Assembly: GCA_029289265.1 (NCBI GenBank)
Contig: JARFTX010000020.1
Location: forward strand, 1 to 56,461
Direction: 5' to 3'
Length of the DNA stretch: 56,461 nucleotides
DNA from: Gammaproteobacteria bacterium
GTDB taxonomy: Bacteria; Pseudomonadota; Gammaproteobacteria; Burkholderiales; Rhodocyclaceae
The position numbers and the translations under genes were made by a program. Below the pieces are notes generated by a model. The model did no database searches. It saw only the letters and a program-made list of their open reading frames with translations, and was not told the origin of the DNA. Below, piece after piece: positions 53,998-56,461 of the stretch (within the stretch, counting starts at the first letter, position 1; the number at the start of each line of letters is the position of its first letter).

Positions 53998-54516
53998 TCA
54001 TCCTTTGCCATGACAGGAAGCCCCACCCGGTGAGCGGAGGCTTCCGAAGCGGGGCCCGACTTCGAGGTGACCCACCTCGCACTCCTCCGTGAAGTGAACG
54101 AAGCCTCGTTTCAGCGTAGCGGCCCAGCCATTGCCGAGTTTCGCGCCGGCCGCGACGAGTTCGGTCTCGATCTGCTCCGCGGTGACCTGCAGCAGGTCAT
54201 AGGCAATTCTGACCTTGCGGCCCGCGGCCTCGATCGACTCGATGCCCATCAAGGCGCCGACATGCTCGATGAGCATGCGCGCTTGCTCGGCATCGAGGGG
54301 TGTCTCGAGCTCGAAGCTGCGGCGCTTGAGCACGGTGCGTCCCTCCTGCTTCGGGGCTGGCCGGCCCGCATGACCGATGAACAGATGCGGGTGCGCGAGA
54401 AAGCGGTCACGGCACTGCGCGGAGCAGAAGGCATACATCGTTCCGGCATAGTCGTGCGCGAAGCTGTCGGCATTCACTTCCATGCCGCAGACGACGTCTT
54501 TCAACTTGAGATTCAT
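53998..54516 (-). CDS. YHS-domain protein with C-terminal HMA-like region
   Basis: A 172-residue protein. Residues 7-48 are a YHS domain (DVVCGMEVNADSFAH, then FCSAQCRDRFLAHPHLF) with Cys10, Cys31 and Cys35, of a type linked to metal handling and found fused to copper ATPases. Residues 73-140 resemble a ferredoxin-like HMA fold (VGALMGIESIEAAGRKVRIAY) lacking the usual CxxC. The tail has one more Cys near CHGKG. ATG 54516 follows GGAGGG. It is the last gene of the minus-strand copper block and may deliver or sense copper. Confidence 0.8.
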   Translation of the reverse strand: MNLKLKDVVCGMEVNADSFAHDYAGTMYAFCSAQCRDRFLAHPHLFIGHAGRPAPKQEGRTVLKRRSFELETPLDAEQARMLIEHVGALMGIESIEAAGRKVRIAYDLLQVTAEQIETELVAAGAKLGNGWAATLKRGFVHFTEECEVGHLEVGPRFGSLRSPGGASCHGKG

Positions 54517-54568
54517 GATGCCCTCCGTTCGATTCATGTTGCACGGCCCTGTGCATGTGCGTTGCGCT

Positions 54569-55222
54569 TCAGTCTCGTGATGCCGCTGGTAAATTCTGGC
54601 CGCGTCGCGGAATGAAGGCCGGCGTGCGCGCCATGTATCGCCGGTAGGCTTCGCCGAACTCGGCGAGCGAATCGGACTCCTCGCGGCGCGCGAGCCGCGC
54701 GTACATGAACAGCAGCACCGGAAACAGCGCGAGCGTGATCAGCGTCGGCCACTGCAGCAGGAAGCCGAACATGATCGCGACGAAACCGACGTATTGCGGG
54801 TGCCGGATGTGCGCGTACGGACCGGTGTCGGCAACGCGGTGCTCGCGCTGCGCTTGGTAAAGCACCGGCCACGCCTTCGCCAGGAGCCAGAAGCCGGCGA
54901 CGATGAATGCGGTGCTCAGGAGGTGGAAGGGGCCGAAGTGCGGGTTCGCCTGCCAGCCGAACATCATCTCGAGGAGGTGGCCGGCGTCGTGCGACAGCCA
55001 GTCGACGCCCGGAAAGCGCGACGATAGCCAACCCGAGAGCAGGTAGATCGTCAACGGAAAGCCGTACATCTCGGTAAACAGCGCGACGATGAACGCCGAG
55101 TAGGCACCGAACGAGCGCCAGTCGCGCTTCGTCTGCGGCTTCGCGAAGCTGAAGGCGAATGCGATGAAGATCACCGAGTTCAGCAGGACCAGCGACCACA
55201 ATCCATAGGAGGCGCCATTCAT
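54569..55222 (-). CDS. ICMT/NnrU-like membrane methyltransferase-family protein
   Basis: A 217-residue membrane protein with about five helices. The C-terminal half has GPYAHIRHPQYVGFVAIMFGF, FMYARLARREE and FGEAYRRYMARTPAFIP, the signature of isoprenylcysteine carboxyl methyltransferase-like/PEMT proteins. Genes of this type often occur next to copper ATPase and DUF2933 genes. The start overlaps the upstream gene by four bases (ATGA), so the two are co-translated. The methyl-acceptor is unknown. Confidence 0.83.
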   Translation of the reverse strand: MNGASYGLWSLVLLNSVIFIAFAFSFAKPQTKRDWRSFGAYSAFIVALFTEMYGFPLTIYLLSGWLSSRFPGVDWLSHDAGHLLEMMFGWQANPHFGPFHLLSTAFIVAGFWLLAKAWPVLYQAQREHRVADTGPYAHIRHPQYVGFVAIMFGFLLQWPTLITLALFPVLLFMYARLARREESDSLAEFGEAYRRYMARTPAFIPRRGQNLPAASRD

Positions 55223-55548
55223 CTGTCGTCTCCCTCGGAGGCATCCTTGCGGGATGTGCGTGTGTGGTCACCGTGTCCGCCATGGCCGTGCCCGCCGTGC
55301 ATGAATACGTGCATCAGCGGGCAGAGGAGCAGGATCAGCCACGGCAGGAAGCCGAGCACATGGGCACGGTGCTCGAGCACCAGAAAAAACGCGGCAAGGG
55401 CAAGGAAGCCGTAGAAAACCCACCTCGAGCGGTGTTCGGCCGCCGGCAAGAGTCGGTCCGAGTGCGCCTCGCGGCGCGACGTGTCGGGCGGCGCGCCGCG
55501 TGACTCGGCCCTGCCCGCAGGTTCGTGGGGGTGCGTATGCTTTTCCAT
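55219..55548 (-). CDS. DUF2933-like small membrane protein
   Basis: A 109-residue protein. A polar, His-containing N-terminus (about 45 residues) precedes two adjacent membrane segments (WVFYGFLALAAFFLVLEH and FLPWLILLLCPLMHVFM) and a His/Gly-rich tail (HGGHGHGGHGDH). The two-helix core matches the DUF2933 family, often found in copper-resistance clusters. The His-rich tail could bind metal. It overlaps the ICMT-like gene and is five bases from the secreted-protein gene. Confidence 0.82.
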   Translation of the reverse strand: MEKHTHPHEPAGRAESRGAPPDTSRREAHSDRLLPAAEHRSRWVFYGFLALAAFFLVLEHRAHVLGFLPWLILLLCPLMHVFMHGGHGHGGHGDHTRTSRKDASEGDDR

Positions 55549-55553
55549 GATAT

Positions 55554-56018
55554 TCAGCGGTGTTGGTGGTCGAAGCGGGCTTCGATGGGTCGGCGAGCGC
55601 CGGGAAGGCGGATCTCGAGCGTCACGCGATATGGGCCGGCGCCTTGCATCGGGAAGTAGTTGCCGAACGTGGTCGCATCGCCGACAGCCATCGCGTCGAG
55701 CGCCCTGCGTGTGCCGGCAAGGCCCAGTTCGCCGACCGTTGCGTCGACCTCGGCCTCGGTGATGCGCTGGCCGTTGCGGTCGAACAGGGCGACGATCAGG
55801 TGGTAGTCGCCCCGGCGGGGGGCGCCGTGCATGGGCTTGGTGTCATGCGCTGCGGTCGATCGGCCGGCAATCTCGGCGGGAAGGAAGCCGTAGTAGATGT
55901 CGACGGCCCCCGCTGTCACATGCTGCCGCAATTCCTGGGCCCCGGCGGCAACTGCCGCGGCAATCATCGCCATGGCTGCAACAGCGGAAAGCGTGGTTCG
56001 AAAGCTTGACTTGATCAT
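55554..56018 (-). CDS. Secreted protein of the copper block
   Basis: A 154-residue protein with a signal peptide (MIKSSFRTTLSAVAAMAMIAAAVAAGAQ). The mature part has VDIYYGFLPAEIAG, HGAPRRGDYHLIVALFDRNGQRI and a beta-rich ending RPIEARFDHQHR, with histidines scattered at both ends. I do not recognise a named family, though similar proteins occur beside copper ATPases. ATG 56018 follows GAGGAGAGAATC, nearly the same ribosome-binding site as at the copK genes. It would act in the periplasm. Confidence 0.72.
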   Translation of the reverse strand: MIKSSFRTTLSAVAAMAMIAAAVAAGAQELRQHVTAGAVDIYYGFLPAEIAGRSTAAHDTKPMHGAPRRGDYHLIVALFDRNGQRITEAEVDATVGELGLAGTRRALDAMAVGDATTFGNYFPMQGAGPYRVTLEIRLPGARRPIEARFDHQHR

Positions 56019-56157
56019 GATTCTCTCCTCGCGTGTTCCTGGGCCGAGGCGCGCCGCAGGGGCTGTCTTGCCCGGCGGCGACCGGCCCCGAGTCGGCCGG
56101 GCGTTTTCCTCGTGTCGCTCGGCCGCGTCGTGCCGTCGGACGCCGACGAGCCCCCGC

Positions 56158-56461
56158 TCAGCGCTCGACTCCCAGCCTCGCGCGTTTCAGCAGCAGCGAG
56201 TTGCCGATCACCGACAGCGAGCTCGCGGTCATCGCGACGACGCCGATCATCGGGTGCAGCAGGCCGAGCGCCGCGATCGGGATCGCCGCGACGTTGTAGA
56301 ACCAGGCCCAGAACAGGTTCTGCACGATCTTCGAGAAGGTCGCCTGCGACAGGCGGATCGCCTCGACGACCTTGGTCAGCTCGCCCTTGACCAGCGGCAC
56401 ATCGGCCGCCTCGATTGCGACGTCGGCGCCGGCGCCGATCGCGATGCCGACGTTGGCCTGC
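56158..56461 (-). CDS. copA: Copper-type P-type ATPase, C-terminal part
   Basis: The last 100 or so codons of a P1B-type ATPase whose start lies beyond the right edge. Visible are AIGAGADVAIEAADVPLV of the ATP-binding domain end, then QNLFWAWFYNVAAIPIAALG (helix 7) and MTASSLSVIGNSLLLKRARL (helix 8). The Met and Ser residues in helix 8 are typical of Cu(I)/Ag(I) exporters. It would export copper from the cytoplasm. The neighbouring YHS, DUF2933 and ICMT-like genes fit a copper-resistance operon. Confidence 0.85.
   Translation of the reverse strand, partial: QANVGIAIGAGADVAIEAADVPLVKGELTKVVEAIRLSQATFSKIVQNLFWAWFYNVAAIPIAALGLLHPMIGVVAMTASSLSVIGNSLLLKRARLGVER

Noticed and set aside
38746-56461. 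An integrative element or genomic island with defined ends
   Set aside because: Metal genes and gene remnants suggest transfer, but no integrase, tRNA target, terminal direct repeat or insertion sequence was found, so no boundary can be defended.

Overview
The window is high-GC, densely coded DNA from a Gram-negative, respiratory bacterium. A betaproteobacterium, probably of the Rhodocyclales (Thauera/Azoarcus-like), is the best inference. The reasons are a betaproteobacterial general porin, CopK-family periplasmic copper proteins (known from Cupriavidus), an aromatic acid/CoA-ester catabolic operon with a branched-chain-type ABC transporter, several c-type cytochromes and a possible Crp/Fnr/Dnr-type site. 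No rRNA, tRNA, CRISPR array, intact insertion sequence or prophage was seen.

Region 1 (1-4883, +) is the end of a catabolic operon: livM (partial)-livG-livF-alpha/beta hydrolase-thioesterase-rubredoxin-PaaH-type 3-hydroxyacyl-CoA dehydrogenase. The pattern suggests uptake and CoA-dependent breakdown of an aromatic or dicarboxylic acid. Region 2 (4925-8652, +) holds an unusual pair, an archaeal-type AMP/thymidine phosphorylase homologue next to a PRPP-synthetase homologue, followed by tag and acpH. Region 3 (8636-12844) is a ZraSR-like sigma54 two-component system flanked by two His/Tyr-rich periplasmic paralogues that share a C-terminal motif and an upstream element. Region 4 (12850-16293, -) is lutABC and a YqhA-type membrane protein. 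Region 5 (16628-19428, +) is a second two-component system whose regulator carries a degenerate second receiver domain.

Region 6 (19498-38694) is mixed housekeeping and accessory DNA: an Fe-alcohol dehydrogenase, a LysE exporter, an olsB remnant, an HD-GYP protein, a triheme cytochrome, purU, an EF-hand protein, an RND pump with its adaptor, a YgiQ-type radical SAM protein, a CrtI-like oxidoreductase, an APC permease, a methyltransferase with a Tat-like signal, an Uma2 remnant and a cardiolipin synthase.

Region 7 (38746-56461) is rich in metal-handling genes. It has a PbrR/CadR-type MerR regulator divergent from a Zn/Cd/Pb P-type ATPase, two CopK paralogues whose roughly 220-bp upstream regions are also duplicated, two porins, two small cytochromes c, a Cys-rich HD-GYP protein, and a minus-strand block (YHS protein, ICMT-like membrane protein, DUF2933-like protein, secreted protein, end of a copper P-type ATPase). 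Embedded in it is an uncharacterised nuclease-like gene preceded by a tract of 8-bp tandem repeats that could switch its reading frame. Remnants of olsB, Uma2 and gntP genes mark repeated rearrangement in the accessory stretches.
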